64,000 nucleotides of DNA. It comes from JAPHSX01 sp039714395 (lineage in GTDB: Bacteria > Pseudomonadota > Gammaproteobacteria > Thiohalomonadales > Thiohalomonadaceae). Made by a program: the position numbers and the translations under genes. The stretch is taken from contig JBDLJH010000002.1 in the NCBI GenBank assembly GCA_039714395.1, positions 1-64,000 of the forward strand. The letters are read 5' to 3'. Every line of letters starts with the position of its first letter. Within the stretch, counting starts at the first letter, position 1. Shown here piece by piece: positions 1-9,174 of the stretch. The notes below the pieces were generated by a model that did no database searches, had not been told where the DNA came from, and saw only the letters and a list, made by a program, of their open reading frames with translations.

Positions 1-71
1 ACCGGGGACGATCCCCAGCAAGCTGCGTCAGCTACGGGCTAATGTGAAGCCATTTATTCTGCCAGAACGAA

Positions 72-97
72 AACGGCCCCCGGATCCGAGGGCCGTT
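72..97 (-). terminator. Possible terminator after the DUF2892 gene
   Basis: An 8-bp perfect stem (AACGGCCC / GGGCCGTT) with an inner CGG/CCG pairing. Read leftward it is followed by TTTTCGTTCT, a short U-rich tail. It lies about 105 bp beyond the stop of the leftward membrane-protein gene, so an intrinsic terminator is plausible. The weak T-tract keeps confidence moderate. Nothing else was recognised in the first 200 bases. Confidence 0.45.
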
Positions 98-201
98 AGC
101 AAGAGCAAGACGCGCTACCCTATTCTAGAGAAACCGCCCAGGGAGCTTAAGTGAGCGGTATTAGGCAGTGCGGGGCTTTTTTTATCCAAATGAGTGATAA
201 C

Positions 202-420
202 TCACTTGAAGGCCTGGCCAGGAGTTGCACCAAACATCTTCAGGAAGATCACCATCGGGCAGAAACCGGTAAAGGCAGACTGGAGCAGATTAGCACCGAC
301 AAAGGCGGTGAAGAAAAGCCAGTATTCGTGATGAAAAATCGGGCTAGCCGCCATACCCAGGGCCAGACTCAGAAGAATAAAGGTACCGGCAACGGCAAAA
401 ACAATACGATCAATACTCAT
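202..420 (-). CDS. DUF2892 family inner-membrane protein (YgaP-like)
   Basis: A 72-residue protein with two hydrophobic stretches (about residues 7-26 and 33-52) and the conserved tail NLLQSAFTGFCPM typical of DUF2892 proteins, in which a Phe-Cys-Pro motif follows the second helix. In YgaP a similar segment anchors a rhodanese domain; here the membrane part stands alone, as is common. The exact role of the stand-alone form is not established. The ATG start is backed by a GGAGGG ribosome site 9 bases upstream. The gene is separated from der by about 110 bp, in the same orientation. Family assignment is good; a link to sulfur handling would be inference from the YgaP relationship and the dsrE-tusA genes elsewhere in the window. 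Confidence 0.8.
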   Translation of the reverse strand: MSIDRIVFAVAGTFILLSLALGMAASPIFHHEYWLFFTAFVGANLLQSAFTGFCPMVIFLKMFGATPGQAFK

Positions 421-516
421 ACAACACCCTCCATATGGGAATAATTACTTTAGGTTACTACTTTGGCAACCTCTCAGAACGAAGCATTATAACAGCAGTA
501 GCATCACCGCTTCAAA

Positions 517-531
517 GGGTAAGGATTACCC
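517..531 (-). terminator. Weak hairpin at the end of der
   Basis: GGGTA and TACCC form a 5-bp stem that reaches into the der stop codon and is followed, read leftward, by TTTG only. It could end the long der operon or simply be chance. Confidence 0.25.
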
Positions 532-1943
532 TACTTTTTGCCCTTACGCTTCTGTCTCTTGGTGAAATCAGAAATCTTTCTCTTTTTCACCAGCAACCGA
601 TTCGGTAGTTCACTACGCCGTTTCTCATCCGCGTAAGGGTTCTTGCTACCCTTGAACTCAACACGGATGGGGGTTCCTTCCAGTTTAAGGTATTTACGGA
701 AGCCCTTTTCCAGGTAGCGCTTGTAGCTTTTTGGTATGTCGTCAACCTGATTGCCGTGGATCACGATCACCGGTGGGTTCTTCCCCCCCTGGTGGGCATA
801 ACGCAGTTTGATACGGCGACCATTGACCATTGGTGGTTGGTGCGTCATTAGTAGCGATTCAAGCAGCTTGGTCAGCTCCGGGGTGGAGAGCTTGCGCATT
901 GCCGAGGCGTAGGCACGATTGATCGAGCCGAACAGCTCACCAACACCGGTCCCATGCAGCGCAGAGATATAGTGAATACGGGCAAAGTCGATAAACGGTA
1001 GCTTGAGTTTAAGCTCATTTTTGATCGCCTCTTTCTGCTCCTTCGGCAGGTTGTCCCACTTATTGATGGCGATCACCAGGGCACGTCCCGCCTCCATCGT
1101 CATCCCCAGCAGATGGGCATCCTGATCACTGATCCCCTCACGGGCATCGATCACCATAACCACCACGTGGGCATCGGAGATCGCCTGCAGGGTTTTGATA
1201 ATGCTGAACTTCTCTATCGCCTCTTTAATACGTGCGCGACGCCTTACCCCGGCGGTATCGATGAGGGTGTATTGCTGCTCATCCCGCTCAAAGGGAATAT
1301 AGATACTGTCACGGGTGGTGCCTGGCATATCGAACACCACTACCCGCTCCTCACCGAGGATACGGTTAACCAGGGTCGACTTACCGACATTGGGCCGCCC
1401 GACAACCGCCACCCTTATCCCCTGTTCATCCTCTGGTCCACTCTCTTCGGGTGGAGGAAACTGCAGCAACACCTCGTCAATCAGTGCGTGCACACCACGG
1501 CCATGGCTGGCGGCGATCGCCACCGGATCACCCAGCCCCATCGCGTAAAAATCGACCGCCGCCATTTCAGGATCAAGGCCATCTGTCTTATTCAGCACCA
1601 GAGTCACCGACTTGCCGCACTGTCGCAGATAGCTGGCAATATTCTCATCGGCCGCATTCATCCCCTCACGGGCATCGACCATAAACAGCACTGCATCAGC
1701 CTCGCCGATAGCCTCCTGCGCCTGTTGCGCCATCTCCACATCAATACCCTGGTCCAGACCGCTAAGACCGCCGGTATCGACCACCAGATAGGGGATCTCA
1801 CCCACACGACCCGTACCGTACTTGCGATCACGGGTAAGCCCGGCATAATCGGCCACCAGCGCATCACGCGAGCGGGTAAGGTTATTAAAAAGGGTCGACT
1901 TGCCCACATTGGGGCGCCCGACAAGGGCGATAACCGGTTTCAT
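531..1943 (-). CDS. der: Ribosome-associated GTPase Der (EngA)
   Basis: Essential GTPase of 50S ribosome assembly with two G domains in tandem. The 470-residue product shows two P-loops, GRPNVGKS at residues 9-16 and again near residue 180, base-recognition motifs NKTD and NKWD, DTGG and DTAG switch II motifs, and a C-terminal KH-like domain ending in a lysine/arginine-rich tail. Length matches the family (about 450-490). The start codon overlaps the bamB stop by 4 bp (ATGA), implying translational coupling. It is the last gene of the leftward rlmN-to-der series, the same order as in Escherichia coli. Nothing is missing in the motifs. Confidence 0.98.
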   Translation of the reverse strand: MKPVIALVGRPNVGKSTLFNNLTRSRDALVADYAGLTRDRKYGTGRVGEIPYLVVDTGGLSGLDQGIDVEMAQQAQEAIGEADAVLFMVDAREGMNAADENIASYLRQCGKSVTLVLNKTDGLDPEMAAVDFYAMGLGDPVAIAASHGRGVHALIDEVLLQFPPPEESGPEDEQGIRVAVVGRPNVGKSTLVNRILGEERVVVFDMPGTTRDSIYIPFERDEQQYTLIDTAGVRRRARIKEAIEKFSIIKTLQAISDAHVVVMVIDAREGISDQDAHLLGMTMEAGRALVIAINKWDNLPKEQKEAIKNELKLKLPFIDFARIHYISALHGTGVGELFGSINRAYASAMRKLSTPELTKLLESLLMTHQPPMVNGRRIKLRYAHQGGKNPPVIVIHGNQVDDIPKSYKRYLEKGFRKYLKLEGTPIRVEFKGSKNPYADEKRRSELPNRLLVKKRKISDFTKRQKRKGKK

Positions 1944-3157
1944 GGGGATGACTCGGCGGGTTTCAGGATAGTGACATCATAGGCATCGAGCACACCACGC
2001 TTGTCAAAGCCATAGATGCGGGTTCCCTCCACCAGCGGACTCACTAAGTGACCGCGGTCCTCAACATAACGATCGTCATCAAATTCATCCGCTACTGGAA
2101 AATGCTCCTGCCAGTTACGCACGCGGCCACGAGCCACTAAGCGGCCATCTTCTTTATTCAGCCAGTGCAGGTATCCATCATAGTCCCCCAGGATGAGATA
2201 ACGTCCCTGCTGTGCCGGAGCGCTCAGGGCACGACGATGCAGTGCACTCTGCTTCCACAGGCTCGCCCCATTCTGACGCGATAGTGCCCACACATCGCCA
2301 GCCTCATCAGAGAGATAGAGTTGCTCGTCATCAACAACAATACCGCTCTGACTGGATATCTCGCGAGTCCAGATCAACTGGCCATTGCCTGCCTGAATGG
2401 CGGCTACCGAGCCCTGAAAAGCAGCAGCGTAGATCACCCCGTCGGCCTCAACCATATCGGCATCAACATCGACCATACGGTCAAGATCGGTACGCCCACG
2501 TGGGGAGCCGATAGTGGCACGCCACAACAGGCTACCATCTTGCAGATTGAGGGCCACCACCTGACCGGAGGCATTGCCGACGATGACTCGATTACCACCC
2601 ATGATTAAAGGTTTACCGCTGCCGCGCAGAGTAAGGCTGGGGACATCTTCCAGATGACGCCAGAGCACGCTGCCATCACGGCGGCTGAGGGCAGTAATTG
2701 AACCATCGACTGCATGAACCACGATAGTATCACCCAGACTAACGGGGGCACTCAGTACCTCACTACCGATAGAGCTATGCCAGCGCAACGCTCCACTCTC
2801 TTTATCTAGAGCAAATACCTCCGCATCACCACCAAACAACAGCAAGCCACTGGCATCGCCGGGACCGGCACTAATCACACGGTCCAGTTCAACCTGCCAT
2901 AACGACTCTCCACTCAGGCTATGAAAGCCGCGAACCATGCCATAACTGTCTGCAACGAAAAGACGCTCACCATCGAGCAGTGGTGGCAACTTGAGATACT
3001 TGCCACCCGTGCCACTACCCACCTGACGGCTCCAGCGAGACTGTAGCTTGAGCTCAGGTTTAAATACCGTTAGCTCACTGGGCGGTTCAACAGGGTCAAT
3101 ACTACCGCTACAGGCAGTCAGCAGAGCGGCAATCAGGATAAGACTAAAGTATTTCAC
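1940..3157 (-). CDS. bamB: Outer-membrane assembly lipoprotein BamB
   Basis: Scaffold lipoprotein of the BAM complex, which inserts beta-barrel proteins into the outer membrane; it acts on the periplasmic face. The 405-residue product begins with a lipoprotein signal ending in the lipobox LTAC (Cys 16) and continues as repeated PQQ-like beta-propeller blades, seen as recurring motifs such as SGESLWQ, SGALRWH, DGSVLWRH, DGSLLWRA, NGQLIWTR and NGASLWKQ. These fit an eight-bladed propeller. It overlaps yfgM by 4 bp upstream and der by 4 bp downstream, the usual gammaproteobacterial arrangement. Confidence is high from both fold repeats and context. Confidence 0.96.
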   Translation of the reverse strand: MKYFSLILIAALLTACSGSIDPVEPPSELTVFKPELKLQSRWSRQVGSGTGGKYLKLPPLLDGERLFVADSYGMVRGFHSLSGESLWQVELDRVISAGPGDASGLLLFGGDAEVFALDKESGALRWHSSIGSEVLSAPVSLGDTIVVHAVDGSITALSRRDGSVLWRHLEDVPSLTLRGSGKPLIMGGNRVIVGNASGQVVALNLQDGSLLWRATIGSPRGRTDLDRMVDVDADMVEADGVIYAAAFQGSVAAIQAGNGQLIWTREISSQSGIVVDDEQLYLSDEAGDVWALSRQNGASLWKQSALHRRALSAPAQQGRYLILGDYDGYLHWLNKEDGRLVARGRVRNWQEHFPVADEFDDDRYVEDRGHLVSPLVEGTRIYGFDKRGVLDAYDVTILKPAESSP

Positions 3158-3804
3158 TCAGCAACGCTCTGCACTGGCATTACCATCACGGATAGATCAT
3201 CCAGTTTCATCTGTACCAGCTCACGCTTGTCAGCAGCGTTAGCTGTGTATGAATCAATGGCTGTTTTATAGGCCACGCTCGCCTCGACAGGATTGCCCTG
3301 AGTGACCAGAATATCGCCACGCAGCTCATCACTGGCAGCACCACCCTTGCCTTCACTCAGGGTAGCCATAGCATCATCAGCTTTACCCTGTGCCAGCTCT
3401 ACTCGTGCCAGACGCAAACGCGCCAGCTCGGCTAACTCGGGCTGATCACTCTGGCTCATGGCCGAGCGCAGGTGGGCTGCAGCACCATCCAGATCCTTGT
3501 CCGCCACGGCCAGTTTAGCCATCGCCATAGAGGCCATCACCGCATAGATGGAATCGGGGTGGCTGCCAACAAGTGCACGACCCGCCTCCATCGCCATCGC
3601 AGCATCACGATTCATTAACTCCATCATCTGCTGATAGTGCGTCGAGGCTGTCTCCGCCACCTGATTGCGCTGGTCATCCCAGTTCTGCCAGCCGAGCACC
3701 GACAGTAAAAACACCGCCAGCCCTATCAGCGCCGTACGGCCATTTTTATCCCACCACGCCTTAATCGCGTCGACCTGTTCCTGCTCTGAGTTGTAAACTT
3801 CCAC
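3154..3804 (-). CDS. yfgM: YfgM family TPR membrane protein (SecYEG ancillary factor)
   Basis: A 216-residue protein with a short cytoplasmic N-terminus, one membrane segment at about residues 25-41 (TALIGLAVFLLSVLGW) and a periplasmic helical part with TPR-like repeats, rich in Ala and Leu. This is the layout of YfgM (Tpr_21 family), which in E. coli associates with PpiD and the Sec translocon and helps hand over exported proteins. Its position between hisS and bamB is the standard one. It begins 22 bp after hisS and overlaps bamB by 4 bp. The function here is taken from the family. Confidence 0.9.
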   Translation of the reverse strand: MEVYNSEQEQVDAIKAWWDKNGRTALIGLAVFLLSVLGWQNWDDQRNQVAETASTHYQQMMELMNRDAAMAMEAGRALVGSHPDSIYAVMASMAMAKLAVADKDLDGAAAHLRSAMSQSDQPELAELARLRLARVELAQGKADDAMATLSEGKGGAASDELRGDILVTQGNPVEASVAYKTAIDSYTANAADKRELVQMKLDDLSVMVMPVQSVAE

Positions 3805-3826
3805 CCCTAAACTCCCGTTATGTTAT

Positions 3827-5113
3827 TTATACTTCACTGTCGGCCAGGTAACCGGCCAAAAAATCGATACTCTCCTGCTGGCTGAGCACTATCTGCTCTG
3901 CCTCTTCACGCAGAAACTTGATCCCCAGAGTGCCGTTTGCCACTTCCTCATCACCGAGGATCAGGGCAAGTCGGGCGCCACTTTTATCTGCCTTCTTAAA
4001 CTGGCTCTTAAAGCTACCGCCACCGCAGTGGCTCTCCAGGCGTAGCTGCGGCAAGGCATCACGCAACCGTTCGGCCTGCACCATGCCCTGACGCTGCGCC
4101 GCCTCGCCTACCAGCACCAGATAAGCGTGGGGCTGATAGTGATGCAACGGCATCTGTGTCTCTTCAAGCAGGCTAACCAGTCGCTCTATCCCCATGGCGA
4201 AGCCAACGGCAGGAACGCTCTTACCGCCAAGCTGCTCCACCAGGCCATCAAAACGGCCACCGGCACAGACAGTACCCTGGGCACCCAGCTTATCGGTGAC
4301 CCACTCAAACACGGTCTTACCGTAATAATCGAGTCCGCGCACCAGGCACGGATTGATCTGGTATTGAATCCCTGCGGCATCCAGATAGCCACAAAGCTGA
4401 TCAAAGTGCGCTCTGGATTCCTCATCCAGATGATCATTGAGCTTGGGGGCTTGTTCAATAATGGTGCGCAACTCCGGGTTTTTGCTATCAAGAACGCGCA
4501 ACGGATTGGTATTTAGGCGACGACGGCTATCCTCATCGAGACTATCCACATGATGCCACAGGTACTCCACCAGAATGCCACGGTAAGCCGTGCGTGAGGC
4601 ACTGGAACCCAGTGAGTTGAGCTGTAGAGAAACCGAGTCTTCAAGACCAAGCATATTCCACAGCCGCGCCGTCATCATAATATGTTCGGCATCGATATCT
4701 GGCCCCTGTAGACCAAACACCTCTACCCCGATCTGATTAAACTGGCGATAACGTCCCTTTTGCGGGCGCTCATGGCGGAACATTGGACCACGATACCAGA
4801 GACGCTGTACCTGATTATGCAGCAGGCCATTTTGTATCGCCGCACGCACACAGCCAGCGGTACCCTCGGGACGCAGAGTCAGCATGTCACCATTGCGATC
4901 GGCAAAGGTGTACATCTCCTTCTCAACAATATCGGTCACCTCACCTATGGAGCGCTTAAACAGATCAGTGCTCTCAACGATAGGCATGCGAATTTCACGA
5001 TAGCCGTAGCTATCGACCAGCCGGCGCACCACCTCTTCCAGGTAACGCCATGACGGAGTCTCCTCCGGCAGTATATCGTTCATGCCGCGAACGGCCTGAA
5101 TGTGCTTACTCAA
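3827..5113 (-). CDS. hisS: Histidyl-tRNA synthetase
   Basis: Class II aminoacyl-tRNA synthetase that charges tRNA-His. The 428-residue product contains the N-terminal QAVRGMNDILP signature, motif 2 around FRHERPQKGRYRQFNQIG, the histidine-specific loop RGLDYYGKTVFEW, and motif 3 near VGFAMGIERL, followed by the anticodon-binding domain (about residues 335-425). Length is normal (about 420-430). It lies 21 bp downstream of ispG in the conserved ispG-hisS-yfgM-bamB-der order. No oddities were seen. Confidence 0.98.
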   Translation of the reverse strand: MSKHIQAVRGMNDILPEETPSWRYLEEVVRRLVDSYGYREIRMPIVESTDLFKRSIGEVTDIVEKEMYTFADRNGDMLTLRPEGTAGCVRAAIQNGLLHNQVQRLWYRGPMFRHERPQKGRYRQFNQIGVEVFGLQGPDIDAEHIMMTARLWNMLGLEDSVSLQLNSLGSSASRTAYRGILVEYLWHHVDSLDEDSRRRLNTNPLRVLDSKNPELRTIIEQAPKLNDHLDEESRAHFDQLCGYLDAAGIQYQINPCLVRGLDYYGKTVFEWVTDKLGAQGTVCAGGRFDGLVEQLGGKSVPAVGFAMGIERLVSLLEETQMPLHHYQPHAYLVLVGEAAQRQGMVQAERLRDALPQLRLESHCGGGSFKSQFKKADKSGARLALILGDEEVANGTLGIKFLREEAEQIVLSQQESIDFLAGYLADSEV

Positions 5114-5134
5114 ACTTGTTTACCTCAATACGGT

Positions 5135-6229
5135 TCAGTTGTCGCCAGCGTCCCGACGACGGGCAATCTCAGCGCGAATATTCTTTTCCAGCTCATCGAC
5201 CAGATGCTCGTTATCTAACTTGTGGTCGGGCACGCCACACTTGTAGAGCAGGTTCGGCTGACCACCTGTCAGGCCGATGTCGGCCTCGCGAGCCTCACCC
5301 GGGCCGTTGACTACGCAACCAATCACCGCCACGTCGAGTGGCTCCAGGATATCTTCCAGCCGCTCTTCCAGCTCATTAACAGTAGAGATGACATCAAAAT
5401 TTTGTCGTGAGCAGGAGGGGCAGGCAATCAGGTTAATCCCCTTATGGCGCAGGTGCAGGCTCTTCAAAATATCAAAACCGACCTTAATCTCCTGCACCGG
5501 ATCGGCAGCCAGTGAGACGCGGATGGTATCGCCGATACCGTCGGCCAGCATCATGCCCAGTCCAATAGCAGACTTGACCGTGCCGGAACGAAAACCACCC
5601 GCCTCGGTAATGCCAAGGTGAAGCGGCTGCTCGATCTGCGTGGCCAGCTTGCGGTACGCCTCGACAGTCATAAAGATCTCCGAGGCCTTTAAACTGACCT
5701 TAAAGTCCTGGAAATCGAGCTTATCGAGTATATCGATATGTTTGAGTGCCGACTCGATCATCGCATCGGCACATGGTTCGGGATACTTCTTCTGCAGCTC
5801 TTTCTCCAGCGAACCGGCATTGACCCCGATACGGATCGGCACATTTTTATCGCGTGCCGCATCGACCAGAGTACGGACCCGCGACTCCTTGCCGATGTTG
5901 CCGGGATTGATGCGCAAACAGTCAACCCCCAGCTCCAGCACCCGTAACGCGATCTTGTAATCAAAATGAATATCGGAGACCAGCGGCACACTCACCTGCT
6001 TGCGAATCTCACCAAAGGCATCCGCTGCCTCCATGCTTGGTACCGAGACACGTACGATATCGGCACCGGCACTCTCCAGTGCACGAATCTGCGCCACGGT
6101 GGCGGCCACGTCAGTGGTTTCGGTATTGGTCATGCTCTGCACCGAGATCGGCGCATCACCACCAACCGCGACATTACCAACCATGATTTGGCGCGACTTA
6201 CGGCGCACTATGGGAGAGGCTTGATGCAT
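5135..6229 (-). CDS. ispG: 4-hydroxy-3-methylbut-2-enyl diphosphate synthase (flavodoxin/ferredoxin)
   Basis: Penultimate step of the MEP isoprenoid pathway: reductive conversion of MEcPP to HMBPP by a [4Fe-4S] enzyme. The 364-residue single-chain bacterial form has the TIM-barrel start QIMVGNVAVGGDAPISVQSM, and the cluster cysteines appear as LIACPSCSR (two Cys) and GCVVNGPGEA (third Cys), with a following glutamate. It needs clusters built by the isc operon upstream and electrons from ferredoxin or flavodoxin. The gene starts 7 bp after rodZ. Together with dxs and ispA at 47.8-50.7 kb it supplies isoprenoid precursors. Confidence 0.97.
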   Translation of the reverse strand: MHQASPIVRRKSRQIMVGNVAVGGDAPISVQSMTNTETTDVAATVAQIRALESAGADIVRVSVPSMEAADAFGEIRKQVSVPLVSDIHFDYKIALRVLELGVDCLRINPGNIGKESRVRTLVDAARDKNVPIRIGVNAGSLEKELQKKYPEPCADAMIESALKHIDILDKLDFQDFKVSLKASEIFMTVEAYRKLATQIEQPLHLGITEAGGFRSGTVKSAIGLGMMLADGIGDTIRVSLAADPVQEIKVGFDILKSLHLRHKGINLIACPSCSRQNFDVISTVNELEERLEDILEPLDVAVIGCVVNGPGEAREADIGLTGGQPNLLYKCGVPDHKLDNEHLVDELEKNIRAEIARRRDAGDN

Positions 6230-6236
6230 GAATTAC

Positions 6237-7232
6237 TTACCTGACACCGGGGTGATTGTGTTCTGCTCGACCAATACGAAAGCGAGCCATATCGTCACGT
6301 TGAAAGGGCGAGTGGTCATAAAGAACACCATTGTAGTAGACCGTCACGCCAGTGGCGAAGCCGAGAAATATCTTAAACGGTGCCTCGCCCCGCAGCTTGA
6401 TACTCCTGCCTGCAGGCATCAGGCTATAGGCAAGTTTGCGCCCAGCCGCATCAGTGACCTCGGTCCAACTGTCGGCCTGATACTCCAATTCAATCAATGA
6501 TTGTGGCATCTCAACAGTAAGTGCGGGTGGATCAACTGGTGTCACTGTTGGCGAGCTTATCGTTGGTGGCTCAACCACAGTCGGCTCCAGCTGTTGGCTC
6601 TCTACACTTTCACTATCACTCCCATTCAGCTCTTCCGTGACTTCCATTTCAGTCTGCGAGTTTTCAGTTTGAGATTCACCAGCAGTCCCGTTTTCGGTAT
6701 CTATATCCACATTAACCGGCTGCACATCATCATCCGGTTGTGCTATCTCATTGGGGACCAAGAGGCCTTGTTCACCACCGGGCTGCTCAACATCAACCGA
6801 TGTGCTCTCTGCTGTTGGCGTACGCTGTGACACCCACCAGCCCAGACCAATCACTACAACCAGAAGAATAAGAAAACTCACCATCCGAAAAGGCAGATCG
6901 CGGCTTGTGACTTCACTTTTACCCTGCAAAATGGAGCTAACCAGCAATGAATCTTCCACTCCCTCAGCGGGCATTAATGCCAGAATATTTTCTTCCGGGA
7001 GACCCAGCAGGCGGGAGTAACTACGTAAATAACCCTGAATGAAGGTGCTGCCATGCAATGAGCTGTAATCGTCATTCTCCAGCGCCTCAATGATGCGAGT
7101 CTGCATGCGCAGTTGAGATGCCACCTGTTCTGGCGTCAACTTTCGTAACTCACGCGCCTCACGCAGGCGTGAACCCGGACCGCTCGCTACAGAGCTCTCT
7201 GCTGTCTGGTTCTGTTCGCTGTCGTCACTCAT
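6237..7232 (-). CDS. rodZ: Cytoskeleton protein RodZ
   Basis: Membrane protein that links the MreB cytoskeleton to the elongation machinery. The 331-residue product has an N-terminal Xre-type helix-turn-helix (about residues 21-90, with LREARELRKLTPEQVASQLR), one membrane helix at about 118-135 (VSFLILLVVVIGLGWWVS), a long Glu/Thr/Ser/Pro-rich periplasmic linker (about 136-235) and a C-terminal DUF4115 domain (about 236-325). This domain order defines RodZ. It sits between pilF and ispG, as in E. coli. The linker is low complexity and should be poorly conserved. Confidence 0.94.
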   Translation of the reverse strand: MSDDSEQNQTAESSVASGPGSRLREARELRKLTPEQVASQLRMQTRIIEALENDDYSSLHGSTFIQGYLRSYSRLLGLPEENILALMPAEGVEDSLLVSSILQGKSEVTSRDLPFRMVSFLILLVVVIGLGWWVSQRTPTAESTSVDVEQPGGEQGLLVPNEIAQPDDDVQPVNVDIDTENGTAGESQTENSQTEMEVTEELNGSDSESVESQQLEPTVVEPPTISSPTVTPVDPPALTVEMPQSLIELEYQADSWTEVTDAAGRKLAYSLMPAGRSIKLRGEAPFKIFLGFATGVTVYYNGVLYDHSPFQRDDMARFRIGRAEHNHPGVR

Positions 7233-7235
7233 TAC

Positions 7236-7988
7236 CTAATCACCACTTTCAAGATAAAGTTTGGTCTCAGGCGCATCAGGGAAGTTTGCCTTAAGCAGCA
7301 AGGCATAACTGGAAACGGCATTATTATCCCCTAACAGGCGCTCTGCGCGAATCCCCAGCCACAGGGTTTCTGCAGTATGACGCGCCACGTCCAGATAACG
7401 CTGTAAATAGGCGCGGGTGGACAGATAGTTCCCCTTGGAAAAACTCAACCGAGCCATAGCCAAAAGCGACTTTGGCAGGCGTGGATTGATACGCAAGGCA
7501 CTGCGAAGGTACTCCTCGGCGCGCTCTGCGTTAGGTTTGCGCTCAACACAAAGACCCAAATTCTCGTAAACCTGGTCCTTACGCGGGTAGACCGGATTCT
7601 TCAACACATTAAGAAACTGCTTCTCTCCATCATCATATCGTTCACGACTACAAAGAAAGGCACCGTAGTTATTGGATAGTGAAGAATCGTCCTCGGAGTA
7701 GTAAAGCGCATCACGATAGTGCTCATCGGCTTTCTCATACTGATCCAGACGGCGATAGAGTTCAGCCAGATAATGATGAGCCGGAGCGTAACGGTTATCG
7801 AAACTGAGGGCTTTATTAAACTTCTGCAATGCCACCTCATAGTTGCCCTGCTGCATGTAACGCAGACCCAGGCGTGCATTGGCCTCCGCAGCCTTGGTGG
7901 TATCTACCCCGTCCCTGACGGGCTCACTGCTGCAGCCTCCCAGGACAATAACGGAAAGGGTGAGTAGTGCAATCAAAGTGCGACTCAT
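7236..7988 (-). CDS. pilF: Type IV pilus biogenesis lipoprotein PilF/PilW (TPR)
   Basis: Outer-membrane pilotin needed for multimerisation of the PilQ secretin. The 250-residue product starts with a lipoprotein signal ending at the lipobox LGGC (Cys 19) followed by six TPR-like helical repeats, for example NARLGLRYMQQGNYEVALQK and AYLQRYLDVARHTAETL. Location between rlmN and rodZ is the standard place for pilF in gammaproteobacteria with type IV pili. It overlaps rlmN by 4 bp. The presence of pilF implies type IV pili; the other pil genes are not in this window. Confidence 0.92.
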   Translation of the reverse strand: MSRTLIALLTLSVIVLGGCSSEPVRDGVDTTKAAEANARLGLRYMQQGNYEVALQKFNKALSFDNRYAPAHHYLAELYRRLDQYEKADEHYRDALYYSEDDSSLSNNYGAFLCSRERYDDGEKQFLNVLKNPVYPRKDQVYENLGLCVERKPNAERAEEYLRSALRINPRLPKSLLAMARLSFSKGNYLSTRAYLQRYLDVARHTAETLWLGIRAERLLGDNNAVSSYALLLKANFPDAPETKLYLESGD

Positions 7989-9142
7989 GGTGCAAGCTTC
8001 TCCTTGAGATTATGTTCTCGACAACTGCTGTCACCGCCAGGCATGGCGGCATCCTCAATAATAAATCTTTCACTGCGGCGGGTGCGATCCTTGACCTTAC
8101 CTGCCAACTGACCACAGGCCGCAGCAATATCCTCACCGCGTGTCTTTCGTGTCACCGTAATAATACCAGCCTGCATGATCACTTCTCGAAAAGCATTAAT
8201 ACGATTATTTGAGGAGCATTTGTAAGGAGCTCCTGGAAAAGGATTAAACGGGATCAGGTTTACTTTTGCCGGAACATCACGCAAAAGCTTCACCAGCTGA
8301 CGCGCATATTCATCGGAATCATTGATGCCCGCGAGCATCACATACTCGAAGGTAACACGACGGCGGGCCTTGCCTGCTACATATCGTTTACAGGCGGCCA
8401 TCAACTCTTTGATAGGATATTTTTTATTGATCGGTACCAGCTGATTTCGTAGCTCATCATTGGGTGCGTGCAGCGACACCGCCAGGCTGACATCACTCTG
8501 CTCACGCAGCTGATCTATCCCTGGCACAACACCCGCGGTACTGACAGTAACGCGTCGCTTGGAGATACCAAAAGCCAGGTCGTCCTGCATCAGCTCCAGG
8601 GCTGGGCCCACATTTTCCAGATTGAGCAGCGGTTCACCCATACCCATTAGCACCACATTGGTAATCGCGTGCTGCCCTTTGTTGTCGGGTATACCGACAA
8701 TGCGACTGGCAAGCGCGATCTGACCAATAATCTCAGCGGTAGTGAGGTTGCGGTTGAAACCCTGTCTGGCGGTAGAGCAGAAACTGCATGCCAGGGTACA
8801 ACCCACCTGGGAGGAGATACACAGAGTACTGCGCTCCCCCTCCGGGATATAAACCATCTCGATATGGTTGATCTCGTCAACCTTTAGCAACCACTTGCGG
8901 GTGCCATCGGACGAGGGATTATCCTGCACCACTTCAGGCAGGCGGAGCTCTGCGACCTCTTTCAGTCTTTCGCGCAGAACCTTGCTTAAATTCGTCATGG
9001 TGTCGAAATCTTCGGCACCTTCCAGGTAGATCCACTTCATCACCTGCGTAGCACGAAAGGCCTTCTCCCCCATGTCGACGAAGAAGGCCTCCATCTGCTC
9101 TCGGCTCAAACCGAGTAGATTGACTTTAACTTGCTCAGTCAT
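7985..9142 (-). CDS. rlmN: Dual-specificity RNA methyltransferase RlmN
   Basis: Radical SAM enzyme that methylates C2 of adenosine 2503 in 23S rRNA and A37 in some tRNAs. The 385-residue product contains the CxxxCxxC cluster motif in the segment SSQVGCTLACSFCSTARQGF, GMGEPLLN, and the C-terminal catalytic Cys in AAACGQLAGKV. Its C-terminal tail after that Cys is about 35 residues longer than strictly needed and hydrophilic. The gene starts 32 bp after ndk and overlaps pilF. Needs a [4Fe-4S] cluster from the isc system. Confidence 0.97.
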   Translation of the reverse strand: MTEQVKVNLLGLSREQMEAFFVDMGEKAFRATQVMKWIYLEGAEDFDTMTNLSKVLRERLKEVAELRLPEVVQDNPSSDGTRKWLLKVDEINHIEMVYIPEGERSTLCISSQVGCTLACSFCSTARQGFNRNLTTAEIIGQIALASRIVGIPDNKGQHAITNVVLMGMGEPLLNLENVGPALELMQDDLAFGISKRRVTVSTAGVVPGIDQLREQSDVSLAVSLHAPNDELRNQLVPINKKYPIKELMAACKRYVAGKARRRVTFEYVMLAGINDSDEYARQLVKLLRDVPAKVNLIPFNPFPGAPYKCSSNNRINAFREVIMQAGIITVTRKTRGEDIAAACGQLAGKVKDRTRRSERFIIEDAAMPGGDSSCREHNLKEKLAP

Positions 9143-9174
9143 TGCTCAGGGATCTCATCGCACTGCCGCTACCC

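Noticed and set aside
1113..1982. A long open frame on the plus strand across der
   Set aside because: It is antisense to a well-supported gene with clear GTPase motifs, has no ribosome site and no recognisable domain; such frames arise from codon bias.
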